A stretch of 36,108 bases of DNA, taken from Campylobacteraceae bacterium (GTDB lineage Bacteria > Campylobacterota > Campylobacteria > Campylobacterales > Sulfurospirillaceae). The stretch spans positions 1 through 36,108 of the forward strand of contig JALSKH010000221.1 in NCBI GenBank assembly GCA_026988975.1. Direction: 5' to 3'. This document shows, in pieces, positions 1-8,562 of the stretch; positions within the stretch are counted from its first letter, which is position 1; each line of letters opens with the position of its first letter. The position numbers and the translations under genes were made by a program. The notes beneath the pieces were generated by a model. It made no database searches. It was given only the letters and a program-made list of their open reading frames with translations, and was not told where the DNA came from.

Positions 1-324
1 ATTACAAATTATTTGATTAAAAACTACAAAGAGGTAAGGGTTTTTAATACAATTTGCAATGCAACATTTGACAACCAAGATGCCGCCAAAGAGCTTGCGA
101 AAAAATCTGATGTGATGATTGTAATTGGTGGTAAAAATTCATCAAATACAAAACAATTACATAGTATCGCAAAAGAGTTTTGTAGCGATAGTTATCTAAT
201 TGAGAGTGAAAATGAACTTGAGAGTGAATGGTTTAGGGATAAAAAAATATGCGGCGTAACCGCTGGTGCATCGACACCTGATTGGATAATTGAAAAAGTT
301 ATTGGAAAAATAAAGAAAATTTAA
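1..324 (+). CDS. ispH: 4-hydroxy-3-methylbut-2-enyl diphosphate reductase IspH, C-terminal part (5' truncated by window edge)
   Basis: Frame is open to position 1 (ITNYLIKNYKEV...); motifs VFNTICNATFDNQDAAKELA, IGGKNSSNTKQL and GVTAGASTPDWIIE are typical of IspH C-termini. Confidence 0.93.
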   Translation: MTNYLIKNYKEVRVFNTICNATFDNQDAAKELAKKSDVMIVIGGKNSSNTKQLHSIAKEFCSDSYLIESENELESEWFRDKKICGVTAGASTPDWIIEKVIGKIKKI

Positions 325-325
325 G

Positions 326-331
326 TATAAT
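326..331 (+). promoter_or_regulatory. Candidate -10 box (TATAAT) upstream of rpsA
   Basis: TATAAT just after the ispH stop and about 40 bp upstream of the rpsA ATG (372); -35 not obvious. Confidence 0.4.
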
Positions 332-371
332 ATCAAACTTCAAATCGAAAAATTTAAAATAAGGGAAAGAA

Positions 372-2048
372 ATGGTGAATGAGGCGAACGAAACAGTTCA
401 ATCACAAGGCGCAAATGAACAAGAGGAGATGGATTTTGCGACTATGTTAGAAGAGTCTTTTAAAGATACAGAGAAAGATGCACTAATAGATGGTGTTGTT
501 GTAGAGATCAAGGATGATGTTATATTGGTTGATGTTGGTAAAAAATCAGAGGGACGACTATATAGTTCTGAGGTGACCGACAAAGATGGAAATATTACAT
601 GTAAAGTTGGTGATACAATTGCCGTTGTGATATCTGGTTTTAGAAATGAACGACCTATCGTTTCTCATAAAAAAGCCATTAAAAAAGGAAGAATTAAAGA
701 GTTTATATCATCTTTTAAAGAGGATGAAGAGAATATAATTGATGTAAAAGTTGTTAATAAAAATAGAGGTGGCTTTATCGTTGAAAATAGTGACGGTATA
801 GAATTTTTCTTACCAAGATCACAAGCTGCCGTAAAAGACACTAATTCACTTATGGGAAAAACTATAAAAGTTAAAATCATCAAGATAGATGCCGGAAGTG
901 AATCTATAATTGTTTCAAGAAAGAAATACTTAGATGATGAGAGAAGAAAAAGAAAAGAGATAGTTCAAGAATTGATAGAAAAAGATGAGATTGTTGAGGG
1001 TGTTATCAAAAAAATAACAACATATGGTATGTTTGTAGATGTTGGTGGAGTTGATGGATTGGTTCATTATAGTGAAATCAGCTATAAAGGACCTGTAAAC
1101 CCTAACTCACTATATAGTGAAGGGGAAGTTGTACCTGTAAAAGCTATTAAATACGATAAAGAGAAGAGACATCTTTCACTCTCTATAAAAGCTGCTATGC
1201 CAGATCCATGGGATGAGATAAAGGGCGAATTAGAGACAGGTGATACTATATCTGTAACTGTTAGCAATATAGAACCTTATGGTGTATTTGTTGATTTAGG
1301 AAACGATATAGAGGGATTTTTACATATTTCTGAAGTATCTTGGGATAAAAATATCAAACATCCAAAAGATTATCTCAAAGAGGGTGAAGAGATTGATGTT
1401 GAAGTTATAGAGATTGATGCAAATGAGAGAAGACTAAGAGTTTCACTAAAAAATGTACTTCCAAAACCATTTGATGAATTTTTGAAAAAGTATAACACTG
1501 GCGATGTTGTCACTGGTAAAGTTACTACTATAACAAATTTTGGTGCATTTATCAAGATCGATGGCGTAGAAGGTTTGCTTCATAATGAAGATGCTTCTTG
1601 GGATAGAAACAACAGATGTAAAGATGTGTTTAAAAGCGATGATGAGGTAGAGGTTAAAATAGTCAAGATAGATGATATTAATGAGAAGATTTCTCTTAGC
1701 AAAAAAGCATTGGAAGATAGCCCAATTCAAAAATATGCAAAAACACATGGTAATGGCGATATAGTGACGGGAAAGATAAGAGATATCAAAGATTTCGGTG
1801 TTTTTGTTGAGTTAGAAGATGGTGTGGACGCACTAATTAGAAAAGAAGATTTGGGACCAACAAGTGAAGAAGAGCTAAAAGTCGGTGAAGAGATAGAGGC
1901 TGCAATAGCATTTATTGATGATAAGAAAAATAGAATCAGGTTATCTGTAAGAAGTTTATCTAAGCTAAAAGAGAGGGAAGCTTTAAAAGAGATAAATAAG
2001 GAAGACAAGATGACTCTAGGGGATATCTTAAAAGATCAGCTCAAGTAG
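372..2048 (+). CDS. rpsA: 30S ribosomal protein S1
   Basis: 558 aa with repeated S1 domains (GMFVDVGGVDGLVHYSEIS, GVFVDLGNDIEGFLHISEVSW, GAFIKIDGVEGLLHNEDASW, GVFVELEDGVDALI); RBS AAGGGAAAGAA. Confidence 0.96.
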   Translation: MVNEANETVQSQGANEQEEMDFATMLEESFKDTEKDALIDGVVVEIKDDVILVDVGKKSEGRLYSSEVTDKDGNITCKVGDTIAVVISGFRNERPIVSHKKAIKKGRIKEFISSFKEDEENIIDVKVVNKNRGGFIVENSDGIEFFLPRSQAAVKDTNSLMGKTIKVKIIKIDAGSESIIVSRKKYLDDERRKRKEIVQELIEKDEIVEGVIKKITTYGMFVDVGGVDGLVHYSEISYKGPVNPNSLYSEGEVVPVKAIKYDKEKRHLSLSIKAAMPDPWDEIKGELETGDTISVTVSNIEPYGVFVDLGNDIEGFLHISEVSWDKNIKHPKDYLKEGEEIDVEVIEIDANERRLRVSLKNVLPKPFDEFLKKYNTGDVVTGKVTTITNFGAFIKIDGVEGLLHNEDASWDRNNRCKDVFKSDDEVEVKIVKIDDINEKISLSKKALEDSPIQKYAKTHGNGDIVTGKIRDIKDFGVFVELEDGVDALIRKEDLGPTSEEELKVGEEIEAAIAFIDDKKNRIRLSVRSLSKLKEREALKEINKEDKMTLGDILKDQLK

Positions 2049-2056
2049 TAACTACA

Positions 2057-2536
2057 ATGCAAAAAAAGATACTCATTGCTCTTTTTGCGGTTTTATTGTT
2101 TGGTTTAATTGGAATTTTATATAATTTTTTCAATTATAGCGATCAAGAAATCGTTAAAGACAAGGAGTATCTTTCTCCACTAGATAAAAAACAGAAGAAG
2201 CAGAGTTTAAGTAAAAGCTGGATTGAGAGTTTGGTTAAAAATAAAAATAGTAACTATCAGTATCCCGTAAATGAACTCTTTATGCATATAGATTTACAAA
2301 AGTATATACCACCTAAAACAAAATCTTACAGACTAGAGATACAAAATATAGACAGATATTCACTGTTTTGCGTCATGCAGACTCTACAAGATTTTAAAAT
2401 ACCATTTATAATTTCAAAGCAAGGTAAAACTCAGAGTATATATATGGGAAGTAACAATAACAAGAGATTAAAAGAGATAGGAAGAAAATTGATGAGATAT
2501 GATATAAGTTCAAAAATAACAGAGGTATGGAAATGA
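2057..2536 (+). CDS. Hypothetical protein with N-terminal membrane anchor
   Basis: 159-aa ORF packed between rpsA and serA; N-terminal hydrophobic segment KKILIALFAVLLFGLIGILYNFF; overlaps serA start as ATGA. Confidence 0.75.
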   Translation: MQKKILIALFAVLLFGLIGILYNFFNYSDQEIVKDKEYLSPLDKKQKKQSLSKSWIESLVKNKNSNYQYPVNELFMHIDLQKYIPPKTKSYRLEIQNIDRYSLFCVMQTLQDFKIPFIISKQGKTQSIYMGSNNNKRLKEIGRKLMRYDISSKITEVWK

Positions 2537-4116
2537 GTGTAAAGATTGTAATATGTGATGCTATACATCAAAAAGGTTTTGAATATTTAGAGAAAGAGAG
2601 TGATATTGAAGTTGTAAATGGCGTAGGTATTCCAAAAGATGAGCTTTTAGATTTAGTTGTAGATGCCGATGTGGTTATAACTAGAAGTCCAACTGCTATA
2701 ACAGAAAAATTTCTAGAAAAAGCAACAAATCTTAAAGCAATAGTAAGAGCTGGAGTTGGTGTTGATAATGTTGATTTGGATGGTTGTAGCAAAAGAGGTA
2801 TAATAGCCATGAATGTACCAACAGCAAATACAATAGCGGCTGTAGAGATGACTATGGCTCATATGCTAAGTTGTGCAAGAAGTTTTGTAAATGCAAACAA
2901 TAATCTCAAGTTAGATAGAGAGTGGAAAAGAGAAAAGTGGTATGGTATAGAATTAAGTGGTAAAAAACTAGGAATCATAGGGTTTGGAAATATCGGTAGT
3001 AGAGTTGGTATAAGAGCAAAGTCATTTGATATGGATATTGTTGTTTATGACCCATACATCGAACCTTCAAAAGCTACTGATATAGGGGCTGTTTATACTC
3101 AAAATTTTGATGATATACTTGCTTGTGATTTCATCACTATTCATACTCCAAAAAATAGTGAAACTACAAATATTATCTCTTTTGATGAAATCAAAAAGAT
3201 GAAAGAGGGCGTTAGACTTATAAATTGTGCTAGAGGAAGCCTTTTTAATGAAGATGCGCTTTATGAAGGGATAAAGAGTGGTAAAATAGCCTTTGCTGGC
3301 ATAGATGTTTTTTCTTATGAGCCTGCTACAGATCATCCATTACTTGAGTTAGAAAATATTTGCGTAACTCCTCATTTGGGAGCAAACACCCATGAATCGC
3401 AAGAAAAGATAGCACTACAAGCAGCAGAGAGTGCACTTTTGGCTGCTAGAGGAATTAGTTATCCAAATGCACTGAATCTTCCTATAAAAGCTGAAGATTT
3501 ACCAGAGAAAATTATGCCTTATCTTGAGCTTACTCAAAAAATGTCATATTTTGCAGCCCAAATTAACAAAGCACAAATTAAATCAATCAGAGTCAAAGTT
3601 GAGGGAGACATTAGTAGTTATGGAAAATCTCTTTTAACATTTAGTGTGGTTGGTGCCCTCAAAGAGTCAGTTGGAGATAATATTAACTATGTAAATGCAA
3701 GTTTTGTTGCTCAAGATAAGGGAATAGAAGTCTCATTTGAGGAAATTCCAATATCTTCAAACTACCATAACAAAGTTACAATCTCACTGACAACTTCAAA
3801 GGGAGTTACTACTATAAGAGGAACAGTATTTGAAGATATAGAGCAAAGAATAGTAAACATAAATGGTTTTGGTTTTGATTTCAAACCAAAAGGAAAGATG
3901 ATTGTGTTTAAAAATAGAGATGTTCCAGGTGTAATAGCAAGCATTGCAACGCTAATGTCCAAAAATGGTATCAATATATCAGATTTTAGGCTTGGAAGAG
4001 GTAAAGATGGAGTTGCTATGGCAGTTATTTTGGTTGACGAAGCTATAGATAAAAAGATATTGAAAGAACTAAATTCCTTAGATGCCTGTCTTTGGGCACA
4101 ATATGCAGTTTTATAA
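2533..4116 (+). CDS. serA: D-3-phosphoglycerate dehydrogenase
   Basis: About 527 aa; NAD-binding GKKLGIIGFGNIGSRVG, catalytic region LINCARGSLFNEDAL and VTPHLGANTHESQEK, C-terminal ACT domain (VPGVIASIATLMSKNGINISDFRLGR). Start 2533 (ATGA overlap) preferred over 2527. Confidence 0.95.
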   Translation: MSVKIVICDAIHQKGFEYLEKESDIEVVNGVGIPKDELLDLVVDADVVITRSPTAITEKFLEKATNLKAIVRAGVGVDNVDLDGCSKRGIIAMNVPTANTIAAVEMTMAHMLSCARSFVNANNNLKLDREWKREKWYGIELSGKKLGIIGFGNIGSRVGIRAKSFDMDIVVYDPYIEPSKATDIGAVYTQNFDDILACDFITIHTPKNSETTNIISFDEIKKMKEGVRLINCARGSLFNEDALYEGIKSGKIAFAGIDVFSYEPATDHPLLELENICVTPHLGANTHESQEKIALQAAESALLAARGISYPNALNLPIKAEDLPEKIMPYLELTQKMSYFAAQINKAQIKSIRVKVEGDISSYGKSLLTFSVVGALKESVGDNINYVNASFVAQDKGIEVSFEEIPISSNYHNKVTISLTTSKGVTTIRGTVFEDIEQRIVNINGFGFDFKPKGKMIVFKNRDVPGVIASIATLMSKNGINISDFRLGRGKDGVAMAVILVDEAIDKKILKELNSLDACLWAQYAVL

Positions 4117-4136
4117 ACTAACCAACTAAATTATAT

Positions 4137-4178
4137 GATAATAAGTAATTATTAATTTAGCTATAATTACTTATTATC
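4137..4178 (+). terminator. Probable terminator hairpin after serA
   Basis: Perfect 15-bp inverted repeat GATAATAAGTAATTA (4137-4151) / TAATTACTTATTATC (4164-4178), followed by a pyrimidine-rich stretch. Confidence 0.5.
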
Positions 4179-4280
4179 TTCTTCCTCTATTATTAGATAA
4201 TTTTATATATTACTGTTGCTATTTTTGAATTTTTTTATAAAAAAATGTGATATTTGTCTCTTTATGCTTAAATTTAAAAC

Positions 4281-4296
4281 TATAATATGATATAAT
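4281..4296 (+). promoter_or_regulatory. Two adjacent -10-like TATAAT boxes upstream of sqr
   Basis: TATAATATGATATAAT at 4281-4296, about 65-80 bp upstream of the sqr ATG. Confidence 0.4.
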
Positions 4297-4360
4297 ATAA
4301 AAACTTAAGAAATTGAGATAAATTATCTTAATTACTCTATATTGTAAAGGAGATTAAAAT

Positions 4361-5824
4361 ATGGCAAGAGTTGTAATTTTGGGCGGTGGAGTATCTGGTC
4401 ATACAGCTGCTACATTTCTGGCTAAATGGCTAGGGAGAGATCATGAAGTAGTAGTGGTAACACCAAATGCAAAATGGAATTGGATTCCATCAAACATTTG
4501 GGTTGGTGTTGGTGGAATGAGTAAAGAAGAGGTTATATTTGAGCTTGCTCCTGTTTATGAAAAAGCTGGAGTTGATTATAGACAGGCGAAGGCTATATCG
4601 ATTCACCCAGAAGGTAGTAGTGATGAGTCTAAACAGTTTGTTACTATCGAATATACTGGTCAGGGCAAAGAGGGAAATAGCGAAAAATTAACATATGATT
4701 ACTTAGTAAATGCTACAGGACCAAAATTAAACTTTGGTGCAACAGAGGGTTTGGGACCTGATGCAGGACATACTGTTTCGGTTTGTACAGCTGATCACGC
4801 AGTTCATGCAAATGAAAAACTAGATGAATTGATAGCACAGATGAAAGCAGGAGAAGAGAAGAAGATTCTCATAGGAACAGGGCATGGAATGTGTACATGT
4901 CAAGGTGCTGCTTTTGAATACACCTTTAATGTGGACCATAAGCTAAGAGAAGAGGGTGTTAGAGACAAAGCTACTATCACATATATATCAAATGAGTATG
5001 AACTAGGTGATTTTGGTGTTGGTGGTATGCACATTAAACTAGGTGGTTATGTAACAAGTGGTAAAGTTTTTGCTGAATCTTTATATACCGAAAGAAATGT
5101 AAAATGGATTAAAAGAGCACATGTAAACAAGGTAGAAAAAGATAGAGTTCATTATGAAACTTTAGATGGCTCAAAGCATGAAGAAGAGTATGATTTTTCT
5201 ATGTTAATTCCTCCATTTGCAGGTGCTGGTATCAAGGCTTATGATAAAGCTGGAGAAGATATAACTTCTAAGATATTTAATCCTGGTGGCTTTATGTTTG
5301 TTGATGCAGATTACTCTAAAGGGGCTAAGCCTTTTGAGGAGTGGGATGCAGCAGATTGGCCAAGTACTTTACAGAACCCAACTTATAAAAACATGTATGC
5401 TGTTGGAATTGCTTTTGCACCTCCACATTTGATTTCCAAGCCTATGAAAAGCCCAAATGGAACTCCTATAAATCCTACGCCTCCAAGAACAGGAATGCCA
5501 AGTGCTATGATGGGAAAAGCAGTAGCGCAAAGTTTAAAAGACATCATTCTAAGTAATGCAACTGAGCCAACTCATACGGCAAATATGAGTGAAATGGGTG
5601 CAGCTTGTGTTGCGAGTGCAGGGAAAGGCATATTTAGTGGAAGTGCGGTTGCCATGACTATGTATCCTGTTATTCCAAATTATAAAAAGTATGAGTATGG
5701 AAGAGATCTAAATGGAACATTTGGTGAAATAGGACTTGCAGGTCACTGGGTTAAACACTTTTTGCATTTCGCATTCTTATGGAAAGCAAAACTAAAACCA
5801 TTTTGGACAATTATTCCAGAATAG
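4361..5824 (+). CDS. sqr: Sulfide:quinone oxidoreductase (SQR family flavoprotein)
   Basis: 487 aa; N-terminal Rossmann VVILGGGVSGHTAATFLAKWL; WNWIPSNIWVGVG; MCTCQGAAFEYTFNVDHKLRE; amphipathic aromatic C-terminus HWVKHFLHFAFLWKAKLKPFW; RBS AAAGGAG. SQR subtype not assigned. Confidence 0.9.
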   Translation: MARVVILGGGVSGHTAATFLAKWLGRDHEVVVVTPNAKWNWIPSNIWVGVGGMSKEEVIFELAPVYEKAGVDYRQAKAISIHPEGSSDESKQFVTIEYTGQGKEGNSEKLTYDYLVNATGPKLNFGATEGLGPDAGHTVSVCTADHAVHANEKLDELIAQMKAGEEKKILIGTGHGMCTCQGAAFEYTFNVDHKLREEGVRDKATITYISNEYELGDFGVGGMHIKLGGYVTSGKVFAESLYTERNVKWIKRAHVNKVEKDRVHYETLDGSKHEEEYDFSMLIPPFAGAGIKAYDKAGEDITSKIFNPGGFMFVDADYSKGAKPFEEWDAADWPSTLQNPTYKNMYAVGIAFAPPHLISKPMKSPNGTPINPTPPRTGMPSAMMGKAVAQSLKDIILSNATEPTHTANMSEMGAACVASAGKGIFSGSAVAMTMYPVIPNYKKYEYGRDLNGTFGEIGLAGHWVKHFLHFAFLWKAKLKPFWTIIPE

Positions 5825-5857
5825 TAAGTTCTAAAAAGTATAAATTCTTAAGGGAGT

Positions 5858-5988
5858 TTTTAGTTAAAATGTAAACACTCTCGCCAAAGGCGAAGCAATA
5901 GTCAAGAGGAATTTTTGAGAGGCTTTTAGTTAAAATGTAAACACTCTCGCCAAAGGCGAAGCTTTAGTGAGAGGAATTTTTGAGAGGC
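5858..5988. repeat. Two-unit tandem repeat, 66 bp period, between sqr and a small ORF
   Basis: Unit 1 5858-5923 and unit 2 5924-5988 share TTTTAGTTAAAATGTAAACACTCTCGCCAAAGGCGAAGC...AGAGGAATTTTTGAGAGGC; differences confined to a short central patch. Each unit holds the hairpin TCGCC-AAA-GGCGA. Confidence 0.95.
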
Positions 5989-6013
5989 TTTGCCTCTAAA
6001 AAGGAGAAATAAA

Positions 6014-6163
6014 ATGAAAATAAAACCATATAGTCAAAATGCTTATACACCAGTTCCATCAGCTTTTACAAAATTTAGAAGAAACTGTGTTATTTGGCAA
6101 TTTTTTAGATTTATTGTTATAAATATAAAAATGACAGTTTTAATTCTAAAATCACACCACTAA
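6014..6163 (+). CDS. Small (49 aa) uncalled protein downstream of sqr
   Basis: ATG preceded by AAAAAGGAGAAATAAA (strong RBS); MKIKPYSQNAYTPVPSAFTKFRRNCVIWQFFRFIVINIKMTVLILKSHH*; followed directly by a strong terminator hairpin. Confidence 0.75.
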   Translation: MKIKPYSQNAYTPVPSAFTKFRRNCVIWQFFRFIVINIKMTVLILKSHH

Positions 6164-6167
6164 TCTA

Positions 6168-6198
6168 TTTTGCATGCACTTAAAAAGTGCATGCAAAA
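6168..6198 (+). terminator. Rho-independent terminator after the 49-aa ORF
   Basis: Perfect 14-bp stem TTTTGCATGCACTT (6168-6181) / AAGTGCATGCAAAA (6185-6198), loop AAA, followed by CAATTTTTATTTT. Confidence 0.85.
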
Positions 6199-6309
6199 AC
6201 AATTTTTATTTTGTAAAAAACAGATAATCATAAGAAATTTTTCCTGTGATGATAACCCCATTTATCCATCTTTAAAACCCCTTTTAATAGTATATTAAGT
6301 GATGTTTGA

Positions 6310-6315
6310 TATAAT
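6310..6315 (+). promoter_or_regulatory. Candidate -10 box upstream of tolC-like gene
   Basis: TTTGATATAATATC about 30 bp upstream of ATG 6346. Confidence 0.4.
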
Positions 6316-6345
6316 ATCTTCCTATATTTTAATAAGGAAAAACAG

Positions 6346-7761
6346 ATGCGAATTATATATATCATATCTTTTCTATTTCTTTCGCTTTATGCTAACTATG
6401 ACAATCTCTCACTGAACAAAGCGATAAAACTACTTAAAGAGAACAGTAATAGCATAAAAATAGCAAAATTTAGCGAAAAAATAGCAAAATTTAAGACACA
6501 AATTGCAAAGAGTTATGATTATGGAAATTTGGATTATACACTCAATGCACTAAGAAGCAATGATGCCGGGAATGTATTTGGTTTTAAACTTCAAAGCAGA
6601 GAAGCCACTTTTAGAGATTTTGGTTTTAAAGATTTTCTTGGAGGTGTTGGGCAAGCGTTGCAACTTTCTGGTGGCAACTTCGCAACATTTTCAACTATTA
6701 TGTCAGATCCAAATATGGCAAATCAACTTTTAGATACATCACCTGATGATTTAAACTACCCAAAAGCCAGAAATCACTTTCAAAATAAAATTACATATCA
6801 AATTCCACTCTTTACTGGTTACAAATTGACCCAGTACAAAAAAATAATGAAAGATATGGAAAAATTATCAACTCTTGATACTAAAAAAGTGGTCAATGAA
6901 GAGGTATATCAAACTAAAAAGACTTTTTATGATATAACGCTGGTCGAAAACTATATCAAGCATTTAAAAGTTTTAAAATCAAATATTGACAAACTCGAAA
7001 ATATCATCAAAGCTTTCAAGGCTGAAGGGTACGCAAAAGATACAGATATTTTTGAAGTAAAAGCCAAAAAAGCCAGTGTTCTTAGTTATCTAAATCAAGC
7101 AAAATTAAACCGCAAATTAGCCTATCAGTATCTCGAATTTTTGATAGGTGTACATGTAAATTCTATAAATCATGTAGATGAGTTAGCGCCATTGCCAAAT
7201 AGTAAACCTAGTGAGTTAGTCAAAAGGGCAATAGATTTGAAAAAGGCTGAGCTTGGATTTAAACTGACAAAAGAGAATATAAAACTCAAAAAGAGTGCCT
7301 TTTACCCTATGATTGGAGCGTTTGGTGAGTATTCGACAGCTGATGACAAGCCTTTTAATGATTTTTTTAAGCATGACAGCTATACTATCGGTGCTCAATT
7401 AAAGTGGAACCTGTTTGATGGTGGCAAAAAAGGTGCACAGTATCAACAAGCTATAGTAGAAAAACTTCAAATGGGGCAAAAACTCATACTTGCAAAGAGA
7501 GGTTTGGCTCTTAAAATCAAACAGATTATCACTGAAGTCAAAAGCAAAGATTACGATATCGAAGCCAAAAATGAAGAGTTTAATTTTACAAAAAAAGTAT
7601 ATGAACAGTTTGAAGGCAAATATAAAGAGGGTTTAGAAAAGATAAGTGATGTGCTTATAAAACACTCTGAAGAGTTAAAAGCTCTATTGGAGCTTCTAAA
7701 GGTAAAAACTATTAGAAATCAAAAAGTGTTTGAATTAGAAAGTTTATTGGAGGATAACTAA
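6346..7761 (+). CDS. TolC-family outer membrane efflux protein
   Basis: 471 aa with signal peptide, TolC-type repeats and coiled coil, first gene of an OMP-MFP-RND operon. Confidence 0.85.
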   Translation: MRIIYIISFLFLSLYANYDNLSLNKAIKLLKENSNSIKIAKFSEKIAKFKTQIAKSYDYGNLDYTLNALRSNDAGNVFGFKLQSREATFRDFGFKDFLGGVGQALQLSGGNFATFSTIMSDPNMANQLLDTSPDDLNYPKARNHFQNKITYQIPLFTGYKLTQYKKIMKDMEKLSTLDTKKVVNEEVYQTKKTFYDITLVENYIKHLKVLKSNIDKLENIIKAFKAEGYAKDTDIFEVKAKKASVLSYLNQAKLNRKLAYQYLEFLIGVHVNSINHVDELAPLPNSKPSELVKRAIDLKKAELGFKLTKENIKLKKSAFYPMIGAFGEYSTADDKPFNDFFKHDSYTIGAQLKWNLFDGGKKGAQYQQAIVEKLQMGQKLILAKRGLALKIKQIITEVKSKDYDIEAKNEEFNFTKKVYEQFEGKYKEGLEKISDVLIKHSEELKALLELLKVKTIRNQKVFELESLLEDN

Positions 7762-7762
7762 A

Positions 7763-8554
7763 ATGAAAAAAATATTATTGATAGCCCTTTTGGCATCAGC
7801 TCTATTTTCAGCGGAGATGAAACTTTCCGGTACAGTTATGAGTGATGATACAAAGATGATAGGTAGTAGATTTATGGGATTTGTGCAAAATGTATATGTG
7901 AGTGAGGGTGATTTTGTCAAAAAAGGCAAGTTGCTTTATGTGATTGATTCAAAAGAGATTGATTTAGCAAAATCCCAAGTTGAACTTGTTATTTCGCAAG
8001 CTAGATTGGCTATACAGATGAACCAAAATATGTACAATAATGTCCATATGAATTATGAAAGATATAAAAGACTCTATAAAAAAGGTTATGTATCAAAATA
8101 TGAATTGGAAAATATGCAGTTGATGGAGAAAAATACCAAAGATATGGTAAATATCTCCAAAAAACAGCTAGAGCAGGCACAAGCTAAACTAAAAGAGGTG
8201 ATGCACCAGTATGATTATCTAAAATTGAAAGCTCCAAATGATGGTGTTATCATCCAAAAAAATATAAAAGTAGGGCAAATTGCAATTCCCGGAATGCCAG
8301 CACTTATATTGACATCTTTGAGTGATCTAAAGATTCTTGTTCAGATTAGTGAGAGTAATTTAAAAAATATTAAAATTGGCAAAAAAGTTAGTGTAAATAT
8401 TCCTTCGATAGATTTTAAAACAGTTGGAAAGATAGCTTCAATTATACCTGCTGCAAATCCAATGACACATAAATTTAAGGTTAAAATCTCATTTAAGAAG
8501 AGTCCAAATATGACTATCATACCTGGAATGTACTCTGAAATAACTATAAATTAG
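7763..8554 (+). CDS. RND efflux membrane fusion (periplasmic adaptor) protein
   Basis: 263 aa; signal peptide; GFVQNVYVSEGDFVKKGKLLYVID and LKAPNDGVIIQKNIKVGQIAIPGMPALILTSLSDLKILVQISESN typical of HlyD/MFP adaptors. Confidence 0.9.
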   Translation: MKKILLIALLASALFSAEMKLSGTVMSDDTKMIGSRFMGFVQNVYVSEGDFVKKGKLLYVIDSKEIDLAKSQVELVISQARLAIQMNQNMYNNVHMNYERYKRLYKKGYVSKYELENMQLMEKNTKDMVNISKKQLEQAQAKLKEVMHQYDYLKLKAPNDGVIIQKNIKVGQIAIPGMPALILTSLSDLKILVQISESNLKNIKIGKKVSVNIPSIDFKTVGKIASIIPAANPMTHKFKVKISFKKSPNMTIIPGMYSEITIN

Positions 8555-8562
8555 GGGTAGAA

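Noticed and set aside
1446-2008. Long - strand ORFs within rpsA
   Set aside because: Opposite-strand reading of S1 repeats; no independent support.
5858-5988. Two spaced repeat units considered as a minimal CRISPR
   Set aside because: Contiguous 66-bp tandem duplication without distinct spacers, and no cas genes in the window.
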